Notes: generated by a model from the sequence alone, not told the origin. A stretch of DNA of 64,000 bases from Bacillus sp. UNC438CL73TsuS30 (GCF_000482325.1 NZ_AXVA01000019.1:82747-146746); one strand, 5' to 3'. Positions 49,501-58,064 are shown, counted from the stretch's first letter. Numbers and translations: made by a program.

Positions 49501-49977
49501 GAAAAGGGAAGTAACTATATTGTCGTCATTATTGGGCTCACGGCCAGTTCTTCTCAAATATCTTTAGTACCGTATAATTTATCCATTGCCCCTGTCCCGA
49601 CAAAAGATGAAGACGCAAAATCGAAAGTAAAGAACAATGTACCATCCAAACCTCTTACTTTGAAAAAGAAAGGCTCCCATACGCTGATGGCTTCTGGTAA
49701 TTTAAACAGCGGGGTAGGGTATGGCGATGAAGATTGGTATGTATTGAATGTAAAAGACAAATGGAACGGATACATTTCGGTATCGGGCGGCCCAGAGATT
49801 GATGCGGTCATCTCCCTTTACCATAAAGGTAAAAGAGTCTCCCTTGCTGATTATTATGCACAAGGACAATCCGAAGTCATGCGTGTCCATCTCAAAAAAG
49901 GAAAATACTATATCAAAGTCAAGGATGTTAATGGCAACGCAACAATCAAGCCATATACAATAAAAGTAACAAAATAA
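46567..49977 (+). CDS. Secreted subtilisin-like serine protease (S8) with C-terminal repeats
   Basis: 1136 residues. Signal peptide (KLSAIGIGATLMTSTLLTTTVEVSA), propeptide-like segment, then an S8 domain with catalytic Asp170 (VIDTGIDG), His202 (HGTHVTG) and Ser360 (GTSMASP). The remaining ~740 residues hold about five PPC-like beta modules, recognised by D-E/D-D-W/Y-F-Y phrases (KWYQLPV ~455, DDDYFYLK ~590, DEDWYEVK ~760, NDVDMFYLK ~898, DEDWYVLN ~1055), and one calcium-loop segment DVNKNRKIDGAD near residue 942. No cell-wall sorting signal seen, so it is secreted. Ribosome site AGAGGGG. Monogenic, strong terminator. Confidence 0.93.
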   Translation: MKSVWRKLSAIGIGATLMTSTLLTTTVEVSAASKFGTSKALIQQKTNSLKEKLEENKTPLFSEDTLIIKYKQPLLLGEVKGANKDYIIVQNVEKLGYMVVKLLKKDSLQKVTQAFQKNSKVLSVERSVLYKPFSVPSDPKTKDEYYLSMLKIPEAQKLKGKNKITVAVIDTGIDGNHPELKGKVLPAVNEINPMNHGVPDQHGTHVTGIIAAAKGNGIGGYGINPNVKILPIDVFDRDGFITDYTIAQAVLYAANHGAKVINMSLGSPIPSSILGDAVKTAIQKGVTVVAASGNDGTSAPNYPASYEGVIGVGSINKSKHLSYFSSYGPSMDIVAPGEDIYAPFYDYEKKSTFQTLSGTSMASPMVAGAASLLLSKHPKLKPAQVEYILEHTTNDLGAKGYDVKYGKGLVNPVAALKYDIKKLPSFVNTVWTKKEILQNATALSMKKTKSVTGSLTKPRQQKWYQLPVQKGEYIQTVLAGAKQYDYKMTLRVYGENQSLSIDVNKVQAGKTEGKLIQVPFSGIMAIGVNDTNGNYDDSSAKQSTFHLSIKRSAVQPVDESTSDAPIAVKSLPYTSAPQTLMGENGDDDYFYLKTKNENAAKVVLSGIPGIDTNIQVYSLSVVNEETEKNDENVMEDNVPLDQLPPIAAADSKGIGDGETLTFPAQPNTEYLVKVSSKPMLDFADEKGMVLVDKSSEEAQASLEPYTVKIQGKVIPPDEDNSANTNPDGSLSDYYQSILDGTVSSPAGKTLVGYLQTPEDEDWYEVKPSKTGIYQYSLPKGLGVKPYIEIVHVMNGKDENGRDIVDFNLVGTNMNDANWVSGELSDTIFAGLKKNETYLIHFMGNPMTGGGISLDPYQLSSKLLISNTGDKYEDNDSVPKNLPSSTVHGNFAAPNDVDMFYLKGKKSSIYSLLFESGKPSAAMLKKYPKELFSQIYGAAIVYKDVNKNRKIDGADAEMASVMAKGLFEGASNNYGSFKVEKGSNYIVVIIGLTASSSQISLVPYNLSIAPVPTKDEDAKSKVKNNVPSKPLTLKKKGSHTLMASGNLNSGVGYGDEDWYVLNVKDKWNGYISVSGGPEIDAVISLYHKGKRVSLADYYAQGQSEVMRVHLKKGKYYIKVKDVNGNATIKPYTIKVTK

Positions 49978-49984
49978 CAAAAGT

Positions 49985-50029
49985 AAGGCGGTTAGCTGGT
50001 GCACAGGGATGTGCTCAGCTAACCGCCTT
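49985..50029 (+). terminator. Rho-independent terminator of the subtilase gene
   Basis: AAGGCGGTTAGCTG pairs with CAGCTAACCGCCTT, with a second GTGC stem inside the loop. Confidence 0.9.
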
Positions 50030-50031
50030 TT

Positions 50032-50055
50032 CACATTGGTGCCCACATTGGTGCC
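50032..50055. repeat. Two tandem 12-bp units at the edge of repeat copy D
   Basis: CACATTGGTGCC (50032-50043) is repeated exactly at 50044-50055; the second unit supplies the first six bases of the GGTGCCTGTCACC head. Confidence 0.95.
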
Positions 50056-50106
50056 TGTCACCGTTCGTGGACAAAAATGGTATTTTTGTGCGCCTGCGGT
50101 GGACAG
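50050..50106. repeat. Palindromic intergenic repeat, copy D
   Basis: GGTGCCTGTCACC, GTTCGTGGACA, a T-rich middle, and GCGGTGGACAG. Head in the opposite loop orientation to copies B and C. Confidence 0.85.
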
Positions 50107-50163
50107 TGTTACAAAAGAATAAATGTAAGGGGTTTATAAGGGCATATTAAAGATAAAAAGTTC

Positions 50164-50231
50164 TTGCACAAAATTCTAAAAATAGTTACTATAATGGTAG
50201 TAACCAAAACAAACGTTTGTAAGCGTCTACA
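50164..50231 (+). promoter_or_regulatory. nupC promoter, palindromic operator and cre site
   Basis: TTGCAC (50164-50169), 17 nt, TACTAT (50187-50192). The palindrome GTTACTATAATGGTAGTAAC (50185-50204) covers the -10 box. TGTAAGCGTCTACA (50218-50231) matches 13 of 14 cre positions. This suggests a specific repressor plus CcpA control. Confidence 0.7.
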
Positions 50232-50266
50232 AGAGGCTGACGTTTGATATCATCTGGGGGTAATGT

Positions 50267-51448
50267 ATGAAATATGTCATTTCGATTATTGGTCTTCTTT
50301 TTGTATTCGGTTTAGCATTATTAGTCAGTAAAGATCGGAAAAGGGTAAGAGTAAAACCGATTATCATCATGGTGGTCATTCAAATTCTTTTGTCCTGGAT
50401 CCTCCTGAATACCGAAATTGGTTTAATCATAATTCGGGCAATCTCTACTGTTTTCAGTAAATTGCTGGAATACGCGAATGAAGGGGTAAGCTTCGTGTTT
50501 GGCGGGCTGGCAAATAAAGGAGAGGCACCTTTCTTTTTAAATGTGCTGCTGCCAATTGTGTTTATTTCTGTGTTAATCGGGATTTTCCAGTATCTAAAAA
50601 TTCTCCCCCTTATCATGAAAGGAATTGGACTTGTTCTTAGTAAGGTAAATGGGATGGGGAAATTGGAATCGTATAATGCTGTAGCATCGATGATGGTCGG
50701 ACAATCGGAAGTATTTATTACGGTTAAAAAACAGCTTGGACAGCTGCCGGAGCATCGCTTGTATACACTATGTGCCTCTGCGATGTCCACCGTTTCGATG
50801 TCGATTGTCGGGGCCTATATGAATATGCTTCAGCCGAAATTTGTTGTAACGGCTCTTATCCTTAACCTATTTGGCGGTTTTATCGTTACATCCATCATTA
50901 ACCCCTACAGGGTGGAACCAAGTGAAGATATTTTGGTGATCCATGAAGAAGCGAAACAGTCCTTCTTTGAAATGCTTGGTGAGTATATCCTAGATGGATT
51001 TAAGGTGGCTATAATCGTAGGTGCAATGCTAATTGGATTTGTTGCCTTAATGGCTGCAATTAATCATTTATTTCAATTATTGTTCTCGATTTCCTTCCAG
51101 CAGCTATTAGGATATATTTTTGCACCAGTGGCATTTATTATGGGAATCAACCCAGCTGAAACCGTTCGTGCTGGTGGAATCATGGCGACAAAACTTGTAA
51201 CGAATGAATTTGTGGCGATGATGGATTTATCGAAAGAGGTAAAAAGTTTTGACCAGCGGACTGTTGGAATTCTTTCAGTATTTTTAGTATCCTTTGCGAA
51301 CTTTGCGTCAATCGGAATTATTGCCGGTGCTGTTAAAGGCTTAAATGAAAAACAAGGAAATGTCGTGGCCCGCTTCGGTTTAAAACTTCTTTATGGAGCC
51401 ACACTTGTCAGCGTTTTGTCTGGTGTGATTGTAAGTTTTGTCTTATAA
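50267..51448 (+). CDS. nupC: Concentrative nucleoside transporter NupC
   Basis: 393 residues, CNT family. N-terminal spans, gate-like domain and nucleoside-binding core with [36 protein letters not shown] and the C-terminal [12 protein letters not shown]. It couples nucleoside uptake to protons or sodium. CTGGGGG precedes the ATG. It heads a purine nucleoside module (pbuE, deoD downstream) and shares an operator with pbuE. Confidence 0.94.
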   Translation: MKYVISIIGLLFVFGLALLVSKDRKRVRVKPIIIMVVIQILLSWILLNTEIGLIIIRAISTVFSKLLEYANEGVSFVFGGLANKGEAPFFLNVLLPIVFISVLIGIFQYLKILPLIMKGIGLVLSKVNGMGKLESYNAVASMMVGQSEVFITVKKQLGQLPEHRLYTLCASAMSTVSMSIVGAYMNMLQPKFVVTALILNLFGGFIVTSIINPYRVEPSEDILVIHEEAKQSFFEMLGEYILDGFKVAIIVGAMLIGFVALMAAINHLFQLLFSISFQQLLGYIFAPVAFIMGINPAETVRAGGIMATKLVTNEFVAMMDLSKEVKSFDQRTVGILSVFLVSFANFASIGIIAGAVKGLNEKQGNVVARFGLKLLYGATLVSVLSGVIVSFVL

Positions 51449-51453
51449 AAGTT

Positions 51454-51486
51454 AAACCTAGTGATTTCACTAGGTTTATTTTATTG
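51454..51486 (+). terminator. Terminator between nupC and pbuE
   Basis: AAACCTAGTGA / TCACTAGGTTT around TT, then a T-rich tail. Confidence 0.85.
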
Positions 51487-51499
51487 TAAAAAAACCTCT

Positions 51500-51540
51500 T
51501 GCCATAAAGGGTTAATGGAGGTTACTATAGTAGTAGTAAC
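51500..51540 (+). promoter_or_regulatory. pbuE-deoD promoter with palindromic operator
   Basis: TTGCCA (51500-51505), 17 nt, TACTAT (51523-51528), overlapped by GTTACTATAGTAGTAGTAAC (51521-51540). Half-sites are identical to those at nupC, with a different 6-bp centre. No adenine riboswitch is present, unlike B. subtilis pbuE. Confidence 0.7.
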
Positions 51541-51593
51541 TAATGGGAAAGCATTCATAATAAATAACCAATCGAAGGGAGGAGAGTCACCAC

Positions 51594-52772
51594 GTGAATT
51601 TTAGAATCTATCTTTTAGCGATTGTTTCATTTGTGGTCGGAATGGCTGAGCTGATTGTCGGTGGGATTCTTGACATCGTCTCAGATGGCCTTGGCATTTC
51701 AATTAGTGCTGCGGGAGAACTTATTACGATATATTCACTTGTTTTTGCGATCGCCTCACCGGTCCTTTTAACGGTAACCGCGAAAATTGAAAGAAAGCGG
51801 CTGTTGCTTTGGACATTGCTGATCTTCTTATGCGGGAATATGATCGCCTTCATCAGCCCTAATTTTATTGTTTTATTTCTTTCAAGAATTATCTCTGCTG
51901 CAAGTGGATCTCTTTTAGTGGTTCTTTCCGTAACCATTGCTTCAAGTATTGTAAAAGAAGAATATCGTGCGCGGGCAATAGGAGTCATCTTTATGGGAAT
52001 CAGCGGATCCCTCGTATTGGGGGTGCCGATTGGACTTGTGATTGGGAATCATTTCGGCTGGCGCTCACCATTTCTGTTTATCGCTGTGCTAACACTGATT
52101 TCAATGGCAGGGGTATATGCCTTCTTAAATAAAATCGACCCTAAACCAATGATTTCACTAAAACAGCAATTACAAACCTTGAAAAATTCAAAGATTTTAT
52201 CAGCGCAGTTAACTTCTGTTTTATTTTTAACGGGGCATTTAACTCTCTATGCGTATCTAACCCCGTTTTTAAAAACAACCCTACATTTAGATGCAACCTG
52301 GGTCAGCATTTTTTACTTTATTTTTGGTATTTCAGCTGTTTTTGGAGGAGGCTTTGGGGGCTGGCTGGCCGACAAATGGGGTTCAAAGAAAAGCATTTTA
52401 ACCATCGTAACCGTGTTTGCCGTCGCCCTGTTTGTCCTGCCAAATGTCACTTTTTCCATTACGCTTTTTGTCATCGTAATGATGGTGTGGAGTGCGTTAA
52501 GCTGGGCGATTACACCGGCACAGCAAAACTATTTAATTGAAACGGCGCCGGAAACATCGGATATCCAGCAAAGTTTGAATAATTCAGCCTTGCATATCGG
52601 GATTGCACTAGGCTCTGTAATCGGTGGAATGGTCATCAACCAGTATTCGGTTCAAGCGAATGCATCAGTAGGTGGGGTATTTATCATCATTGCCTTACTA
52701 TGTGCCATTTTTTCTATTACAAGAAAACCAACTGAAAATAGACAAGAGGAGGTGAGCATGATGGTGGAGTAG
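51594..52772 (+). CDS. pbuE: Purine base efflux transporter PbuE (MFS)
   Basis: 392 residues, 12 predicted spans, closely resembling B. subtilis PbuE: MAELIVGGILDIVSDGLGIS, EYRARAIGVIFMGIS and the late PAQQNYLIETAPETSDIQQS. It exports hypoxanthine, adenine and related compounds. GTG start at 51594 after AGGGAGGAG. The last codons contain a perfect ribosome site (AGGAGGTG, 52747-52754) and the 5' arm of a hairpin that leads to deoD. Confidence 0.9.
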   Translation: MNFRIYLLAIVSFVVGMAELIVGGILDIVSDGLGISISAAGELITIYSLVFAIASPVLLTVTAKIERKRLLLWTLLIFLCGNMIAFISPNFIVLFLSRIISAASGSLLVVLSVTIASSIVKEEYRARAIGVIFMGISGSLVLGVPIGLVIGNHFGWRSPFLFIAVLTLISMAGVYAFLNKIDPKPMISLKQQLQTLKNSKILSAQLTSVLFLTGHLTLYAYLTPFLKTTLHLDATWVSIFYFIFGISAVFGGGFGGWLADKWGSKKSILTIVTVFAVALFVLPNVTFSITLFVIVMMVWSALSWAITPAQQNYLIETAPETSDIQQSLNNSALHIGIALGSVIGGMVINQYSVQANASVGGVFIIIALLCAIFSITRKPTENRQEEVSMMVE

Positions 52773-52802
52773 GGATATCCTCTCCAGCATCATGATCGAA
52801 TG
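52747..52802 (+). promoter_or_regulatory. Hairpin-spaced ribosome binding site of deoD
   Basis: AGGAGGTG (52747-52754) is the only good ribosome site for deoD but lies 45 nt before its ATG (52800). The interval folds into a hairpin (54-69 of 527xx with 82-97, two mismatches, inner 3-bp stem and GATAT loop) that removes about 42 nt and leaves GA before the ATG. The pbuE stop codon is in the loop. Confidence 0.7.
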
Positions 52803-53498
52803 AGTGTTCATATCAATGCAAAACAAGGGGAAATTGCAGAAAATATTTTATTACCGGGAGATCCTTTACGTGCCAAGTATATCGCGGAGACTTTTTTGGA
52901 AGATGTGACTTGTTATAATGAAGTGCGCGGCATGCTTGGTTTTACAGGTATGTATAAAGGAAAAAGAGTATCTGTTCAAGGAACAGGGATGGGAATTCCG
53001 TCGATTTCCATCTATGCGAATGAGTTAATTCGTGAATACGGTGTAAAAAATTTAATTCGTGTTGGTTCCTGCGGGGCAATCCAGAAGGATATAAAGGTCC
53101 GGGATGTGGTTCTAGCGATGACATCTTCAACTGATTCGAATACAAACCGCCTGGCTTTTCCAGGAATTGATTATGCACCGTGTGCTAACTTTAATTTACT
53201 GCAGAATGCCTATCAAGCAGGCACGCAAAAGGGCCTGGAAATAAAGGTTGGAAATGTGTTGTCAGCGGATGTATTCTACCGGGACAGCATGGATATTGTA
53301 AAAAAACTAGCTGATTATGGTGTGCTCGCAGTGGAGATGGAAACCACCGCATTATATACACTGGCTGCAAAATATGGTGTGAACGCGCTATCGATTTTAA
53401 CCGTCAGTGATCATATTTTCACCGGGGAAGAAACGACAGCCGAAGAACGTCAAACCACGTTTAATGACATGGTGATCATGGCGCTTGAGGCATTATAA
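52800..53498 (+). CDS. deoD: Purine nucleoside phosphorylase, DeoD type
   Basis: 232 residues, the hexameric low-specificity PNP. Family phrases: [29 protein letters not shown] (start), phosphate-binding [24 protein letters not shown] and catalytic Asp in [11 protein letters not shown]. It cleaves purine nucleosides to base and ribose-1-phosphate. No local ribosome site; see the hairpin entry. Operon with pbuE and functionally linked to NupC. Confidence 0.96.
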   Translation: MSVHINAKQGEIAENILLPGDPLRAKYIAETFLEDVTCYNEVRGMLGFTGMYKGKRVSVQGTGMGIPSISIYANELIREYGVKNLIRVGSCGAIQKDIKVRDVVLAMTSSTDSNTNRLAFPGIDYAPCANFNLLQNAYQAGTQKGLEIKVGNVLSADVFYRDSMDIVKKLADYGVLAVEMETTALYTLAAKYGVNALSILTVSDHIFTGEETTAEERQTTFNDMVIMALEAL

Positions 53499-53504
53499 GA
53501 TAAA

Positions 53505-53533
53505 GGCAGCGGGATCATCCCGCTGCCATTTTA
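53505..53533. terminator. Bidirectional terminator
   Basis: GGCAGCGGGAT / ATCCCGCTGCC with a single-base centre; T-rich on both strands. Lies between convergent deoD and the regulator. Confidence 0.88.
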
Positions 53534-54292
53534 ATATCTTAACCTCATTAAGAGGTTTTTGATTTCCTCATCCTGCATTAATGTATCTTCAAATCTTTTC
53601 GTGATTTTTGCTAAGGCTAAATCATGGTAAAAAAAGTCAACGAAAAATTTTACGAAGGGTGGTGACTTTGTGATCATCGCCTGCCATGCACCGTTTTCCA
53701 CACCGGCGAACAAAATTTCCTCTTCATCCGTTATGATTAGACGGCTATTCTCTAACATCCGATGCTCTTCATTCGGAGATAGAATCGTGAGCGAGGATAG
53801 TGCTGCATCAACATCCCCGACAACAAGTGCCTCTACCTTTACACCCGCATGTTCTTTTTCGAGTAAAACTGGCAAAAAGTCATGAAAATCTTCTTTCCAT
53901 AGAGAAATTTGAATTGATTTCTTCGCCTCTTGCAGCAGCTGTTTACATTTTAGTTGAATTGAGGAATCGACTTTTAGACTCCATACCCGGTCATCGGTTA
54001 TTTGTTTTTTGGATGAATTTTGTTTCAAACGATCGATATTGGTCTGAAATTGCTTTGTCAGCATTTCAATGACCAGATTTAACGGCAGAGCAGAATAGAG
54101 CTTTTTCTTTTCTGAAACAGAATCCAGCACCAGCCCTTTTTCAATCATTCGCGTCAACACTTCATATACCTTTGCTTTTGGAACCCCGGAGTATTTTACA
54201 ATTTGTGTCGCATCCAGCGGTTCATCATTGGAGGAAAGGATCTCATAAACCTTGCTTTCATACTGTGAAAAACCAAACTTTTGCAGCATCAT
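53531..54292 (-). CDS. TrmB-like transcriptional regulator
   Basis: 253 residues. N-terminal winged HTH of the TrmB type (FGFSQYESKVYEILSS..DATQIVKYSGVPKAKVYEVLTRMIEKGLV), a coiled linker, then a sensor half resembling the PLD-like TrmB effector domain. Convergent with deoD. Because nupC and pbuE-deoD share a palindromic operator and no other regulator is in the module, this protein is the best candidate to bind it; the effector might be a nucleoside or sugar phosphate. Starts at either of two adjacent ATG codons. Confidence 0.88.
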   Translation of the reverse strand: MMLQKFGFSQYESKVYEILSSNDEPLDATQIVKYSGVPKAKVYEVLTRMIEKGLVLDSVSEKKKLYSALPLNLVIEMLTKQFQTNIDRLKQNSSKKQITDDRVWSLKVDSSIQLKCKQLLQEAKKSIQISLWKEDFHDFLPVLLEKEHAGVKVEALVVGDVDAALSSLTILSPNEEHRMLENSRLIITDEEEILFAGVENGAWQAMITKSPPFVKFFVDFFYHDLALAKITKRFEDTLMQDEEIKNLLMRLRY

Positions 54293-54514
54293 TACGCCCT
54301 CTTTTTAAGAAAAATTCGTCATATAGTCTATCATATTGGAATACAGAATGTTTGTAAAATCATCTTTAATTCAAGCCTTAGACACATCTTATCATTCTGT
54401 AAGGTATAGGTCTTTTTTACTCTAAAATCGAATAATGGAAGAAATACGTTAGTTTTTAGAAATAGAGGGAATTATATAATCAGTTACCAATCATGAAAGC
54501 CAGGAAGTGAAAGT

Positions 54515-56056
54515 ATGTCAGATACAGATATATCGAAATATGAAAAGAAAATTATCATCCGCAATATACGTGTTGAAGATATTGATGCCATTATCGACTT
54601 AGGGAAGGTTTGTTTCCCTAATATGGATCCCTGGAAAAGGGAGCAATTACTTAGTCACATCCGAATTTTCCCTGAGGGTCAGTTTTGTGTCGAATATGAG
54701 GACAAGATTGTTGGTTCTTGTTCCAGTCTAATCGTTAATTTTGATGAATATGATGACCAGCACACATGGGATGTCATCACGGACAACGGGTATATTACCA
54801 ATCATGACCCGGATGGATTTAACTTATATGGGATAGAGGTAATGGTGGACCCCGAATACCGTCGAATGAAATTAGGCCACCGTCTATACGAGGCACGTAA
54901 GGATCTGGCAGTTCGATTAAATCTAAAAAGCATTATCATTGGAGGAAGAATCCCGAATTACCACAAATACAAGGAAGAAATGACAGCCCGTGAATATGTT
55001 GCGGCCGTTGAGAAGCATAGCATTTATGACCCGGTGCTATCCTTCCAGCTCCTTCAAGGATTTGCGATTAAAAGGATTAACACAAGGTATCTGCCGGATG
55101 ACAAAGCATCTGATTCGATGGCGACCTTGATGGAATGGAACAATGTTGATTATCGTCCAAAATCCAAACGGATCTATCGTACAGCGTTTCCCATTCGAAT
55201 TTGTGCCGTGCAGTATATGATGAAGAAAATTGATTCGTTTCAGAATTTTAGCCGGCAAGTCGAGTACTATGTGGATGTCGCCGCTGATTTCGGATCGGAT
55301 TTTGTTGTATTTCCAGAAATTTTTACCACCCAATTAATGTCCTTTCTCGAAGAAAAACGACCCGATCAGGCAGTACGAAGACTCGCCACCTATACCGATC
55401 AATACATTGAATTGTTTACACAACTTGCTGTACGCTATAACATCAACATTGTCGGGGGATCACATTTTGTAGAAGAGAATGGGGAGTTGTACAATGTTGG
55501 TTTCCTATTCCGCCGCGACGGTACGATAGAGAAGCAATCCAAAATTCACGCTACTCCTGATGAGCGTAAATGGTGGGGGATATCAGAAGGAAACGAAATC
55601 AATGTATTTGAGACCGATTGCGGAAAGATTGCTATCCAAATTTCGTATGATGTTGAGTTTCCGGAGCTCGCAAGGATTGCCGTGGATAAAGGGGCAAATA
55701 TCATTTTCGTGCCTTTTTGTACGGAGGACCGTCAGGCATACCTTCGTGTTCGCTGCTGTGCGCAGGCACGGGCAATTGAAAACCAAGTATATACGTGTAT
55801 TGCAGGAACTGTGGGCAATTTAACACATGTGGAAAATATGGATATTCAGTATGCTCAGTCAGGAATTTATTCCCCTTCTGATTTTGAGTTTGCAAGAGAC
55901 GGGATTGTTGGGGAATGTGACGCAAATATTGATACAGTGGTGGTAGGTGATGTTGACCTTGAGAAATTGAGGCGCTCTCGGAACTCGGGATCACTAAGGC
56001 AATTGCGTGACCGCAGACATGATTTATATCGAGTGGAATGGAAAAATTTAAGCTAA
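54515..56056 (+). CDS. yhcX: GNAT acetyltransferase-nitrilase fusion (YhcX-like), nucleophile Cys replaced
   Basis: 513 residues, full length for the family. Residues ~10-200 are a GNAT acetyltransferase (VMVDPEYRRMKLGHRLYEARKDL is the acetyl-CoA loop); ~225-500 are a carbon-nitrogen hydrolase. Of the hydrolase triad Glu268 (FPEIFT) and Lys343 (QSKIHA) are present, but the nucleophile position in I-x-Y-D-V-E-F-P-E is Ser377 (TCG) instead of Cys. Amidase activity is therefore probably lost or altered, while the frame is intact and conserved around it. AGGAAGTGA precedes the ATG. Upstream 54293-54514 shows no clear promoter. It is next to, but separated by a terminator from, the sigma-54 cluster. 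Confidence 0.9.
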   Translation: MSDTDISKYEKKIIIRNIRVEDIDAIIDLGKVCFPNMDPWKREQLLSHIRIFPEGQFCVEYEDKIVGSCSSLIVNFDEYDDQHTWDVITDNGYITNHDPDGFNLYGIEVMVDPEYRRMKLGHRLYEARKDLAVRLNLKSIIIGGRIPNYHKYKEEMTAREYVAAVEKHSIYDPVLSFQLLQGFAIKRINTRYLPDDKASDSMATLMEWNNVDYRPKSKRIYRTAFPIRICAVQYMMKKIDSFQNFSRQVEYYVDVAADFGSDFVVFPEIFTTQLMSFLEEKRPDQAVRRLATYTDQYIELFTQLAVRYNINIVGGSHFVEENGELYNVGFLFRRDGTIEKQSKIHATPDERKWWGISEGNEINVFETDCGKIAIQISYDVEFPELARIAVDKGANIIFVPFCTEDRQAYLRVRCCAQARAIENQVYTCIAGTVGNLTHVENMDIQYAQSGIYSPSDFEFARDGIVGECDANIDTVVVGDVDLEKLRRSRNSGSLRQLRDRRHDLYRVEWKNLS

Positions 56057-56058
56057 TA

Positions 56059-56091
56059 AGCTGCTCCCACGGTTGGGGCAGCTATTTTTTA
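56059..56091 (+). terminator. Rho-independent terminator
   Basis: AGCTGCTCC pairs with GGGGCAGCT around a short loop, followed by six T. Confidence 0.82.
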
Positions 56092-56246
56092 TAAACTTGA
56101 TGTCGAAAAAACTACACCGAAGGGGGTTAGGCCACTTTCCGACTAATGCATGCGCTTACTCTTTTCGTATAACCGTGGTATCATATGGATAGTAAAAAAG
56201 TTATTGCAACATTATGATTTTAGCAGCGGGAAAGGAAGAAATTCAC

Positions 56247-57980
56247 TTGAATTATAATAAAGACTTTGCCGTCATCAATGTCTCAACAAATGTAAGGGAA
56301 GCCTTGGATACGATGATTCAAGCTAGTATCCGGTTATTAGTTATAGAATCAGAAGGGAAACCTGTCGGGGTCTGTGATAGCTTTCACCTATTAATGCAAA
56401 AAAAACAGCCTGAACAAAAAGTGGCTTTTCATACGGATTTTATCCTAACAACCAGCAAGAATATCTTTTCCCTTGCCGATGACGATTTCTCCTATGCCCT
56501 CATTGAGGATGATACTGCGGAAATAATCGGTTGGACGGATCAGAAATCAGTGGAAATTGATCATATAAAACAAGCATATTCGAAAGACCTAGGAGCCATA
56601 ACAACCGATTTGGAAGCAATTGTCGATTCGATATATGATGAAGTTTTAGTTGTTGACAGTCTTGGAAAAATTATTCGGGTTTCTAATCGAAGCACCCACC
56701 AATTATGGGGAGTAGACCCCGAAACGGTTATTGGTCAAAATATTTTAGAACTTGAAGAAAAGGGATGGTTTAAGCCTTCTGTTACAAGAAAAGTATTGGA
56801 GGAAAAGAAGAAAGTTTCAATTGTCCAGCATAACCGCTTCGGCAGGAAAATACTAGCTGTAGGAAATCCGGTTTTTAATCAAAAAAATGAATTAGAACGA
56901 ATTGTCATTGCTTCCCGTGATATTACAGCCGTTAAAAAATTAGAGGAAGAACTTGAAGAGGCGAAAACACTAAAAGAAAAATATCGCAAAGAGGTAGATA
57001 TCTTAAAGAAAGTCCAGCATGGAAATGAGAAGAAGATTATCTATCAATCTGAACAAATTAAAAATTTAATGTTTGAGGTCGAAAGGGTGGCCCGAGTTGA
57101 ATCAACGGTTACCTTATATGGAGAATCAGGGGTAGGGAAAGAGTTGTTTGCTCAAGCCATCCATCAGCTGAGCCCAAGGGCGGAAAATCCATTTATTCGC
57201 ATTAATTGCGGATCCATCCCTGAAAATTTATTGGAGAGCGAGCTATTTGGCTATGAAAAAGGTGCCTTTACCGGCGCCCTAAGCAATGGAAAAAAGGGCT
57301 TGTTCGAATTAGCCAATGAAGGAACTCTTTTTTTAGATGAGATTGGTGAGTTACCGCTTAATTTACAGGTAAAGCTTTTAAGGGCGATACAAGAACGGGA
57401 AATTATGAAAATTGGCGGCAGCAAAGCAATCCCAATTAATATTCGTATTATTACAGCAACCAATAAAAATTTGGAGGAAATGGTTGCGAAAGGAACCTTC
57501 CGCGAGGATTTATTTTATCGAATTCATGTTATTCCGTTATTTATTCCACCATTAAGGGAAAGAATCGCAGATATTGAACCTATTGTTTATCATTTCCTAG
57601 AATATTATAATGAAAGATTTTCGTCGAAGAAATATTTTTCCGAGGATGCAATGGAAGTGTTAAAAACATATAAGTGGCCAGGGAATATCCGGCAGCTGCA
57701 AAACGTAACAGAACGGGCCATGGTGGTTACGGCGGAGCAAATGATCACTGCGAATGACCTTGTGAAAATATTGGACAATCGTCAGAAAAACCAACATCCT
57801 GTGGAAGTGCATACCATTATCCCCCTTCAGCATGCAGTCCAGGATACGGAAAGACAGCTGCTTCAATTAGCTTTATTGAAATATAAGACGCTAACAAAAG
57901 TGGCTGAAGTGTTAGAGGTGAGTCAGCCGACTATCAGCAGACTTTATAATAAACTGAAGAACAGTCTTCAGGTTCGTTAA
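56247..57980 (+). CDS. Sigma-54-dependent transcriptional activator (PAS + AAA+ + Fis HTH)
   Basis: 577 residues from the TTG at 56247, which has AAAGGAAG 8 nt upstream; the ATG at 56214 has no ribosome site. Order: N-terminal CBS-like segment, PAS domain (~ residues 120-240, [20 protein letters not shown]), AAA+ domain with Walker A GESGVGKE, sigma-54 contact loop GAFTGA, Walker B LFLDEIGE and Arg finger region, and a Fis-type HTH ([22 protein letters not shown]). It should bind the ATTCA-N4-TGAAT sites and activate the two -24/-12 promoters downstream. In the B. cereus group a comparable activator (GabR) controls gabTD with SigL. Confidence 0.93.
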   Translation: MNYNKDFAVINVSTNVREALDTMIQASIRLLVIESEGKPVGVCDSFHLLMQKKQPEQKVAFHTDFILTTSKNIFSLADDDFSYALIEDDTAEIIGWTDQKSVEIDHIKQAYSKDLGAITTDLEAIVDSIYDEVLVVDSLGKIIRVSNRSTHQLWGVDPETVIGQNILELEEKGWFKPSVTRKVLEEKKKVSIVQHNRFGRKILAVGNPVFNQKNELERIVIASRDITAVKKLEEELEEAKTLKEKYRKEVDILKKVQHGNEKKIIYQSEQIKNLMFEVERVARVESTVTLYGESGVGKELFAQAIHQLSPRAENPFIRINCGSIPENLLESELFGYEKGAFTGALSNGKKGLFELANEGTLFLDEIGELPLNLQVKLLRAIQEREIMKIGGSKAIPINIRIITATNKNLEEMVAKGTFREDLFYRIHVIPLFIPPLRERIADIEPIVYHFLEYYNERFSSKKYFSEDAMEVLKTYKWPGNIRQLQNVTERAMVVTAEQMITANDLVKILDNRQKNQHPVEVHTIIPLQHAVQDTERQLLQLALLKYKTLTKVAEVLEVSQPTISRLYNKLKNSLQVR

Positions 57981-58019
57981 AAAATAGTACAATTGTTTTT
58001 CTAATATAGCCAAATGAGC

Positions 58020-58064
58020 AGTTCATTCATTTTTGAATAATTATCATTCAAAAATGAATGAACT
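58020..58064 (+). promoter_or_regulatory. Upstream activating sequence, 19-bp perfect inverted repeat
   Basis: Arms 58020-58038 and 58046-58064 are exact complements around AATTATC. Each arm contains an inner palindrome ATTCA-N4-TGAAT (58025-58038 and 58046-58059), centres 21 bp (two helical turns) apart. About 50-90 bp upstream of the -24/-12 promoter, the usual place for activator binding. Confidence 0.75.

Noticed and set aside
51487..51593. Adenine riboswitch expected upstream of pbuE
   Set aside because: None of the purine-aptamer core sequence is present; only the promoter and palindromic operator were found.
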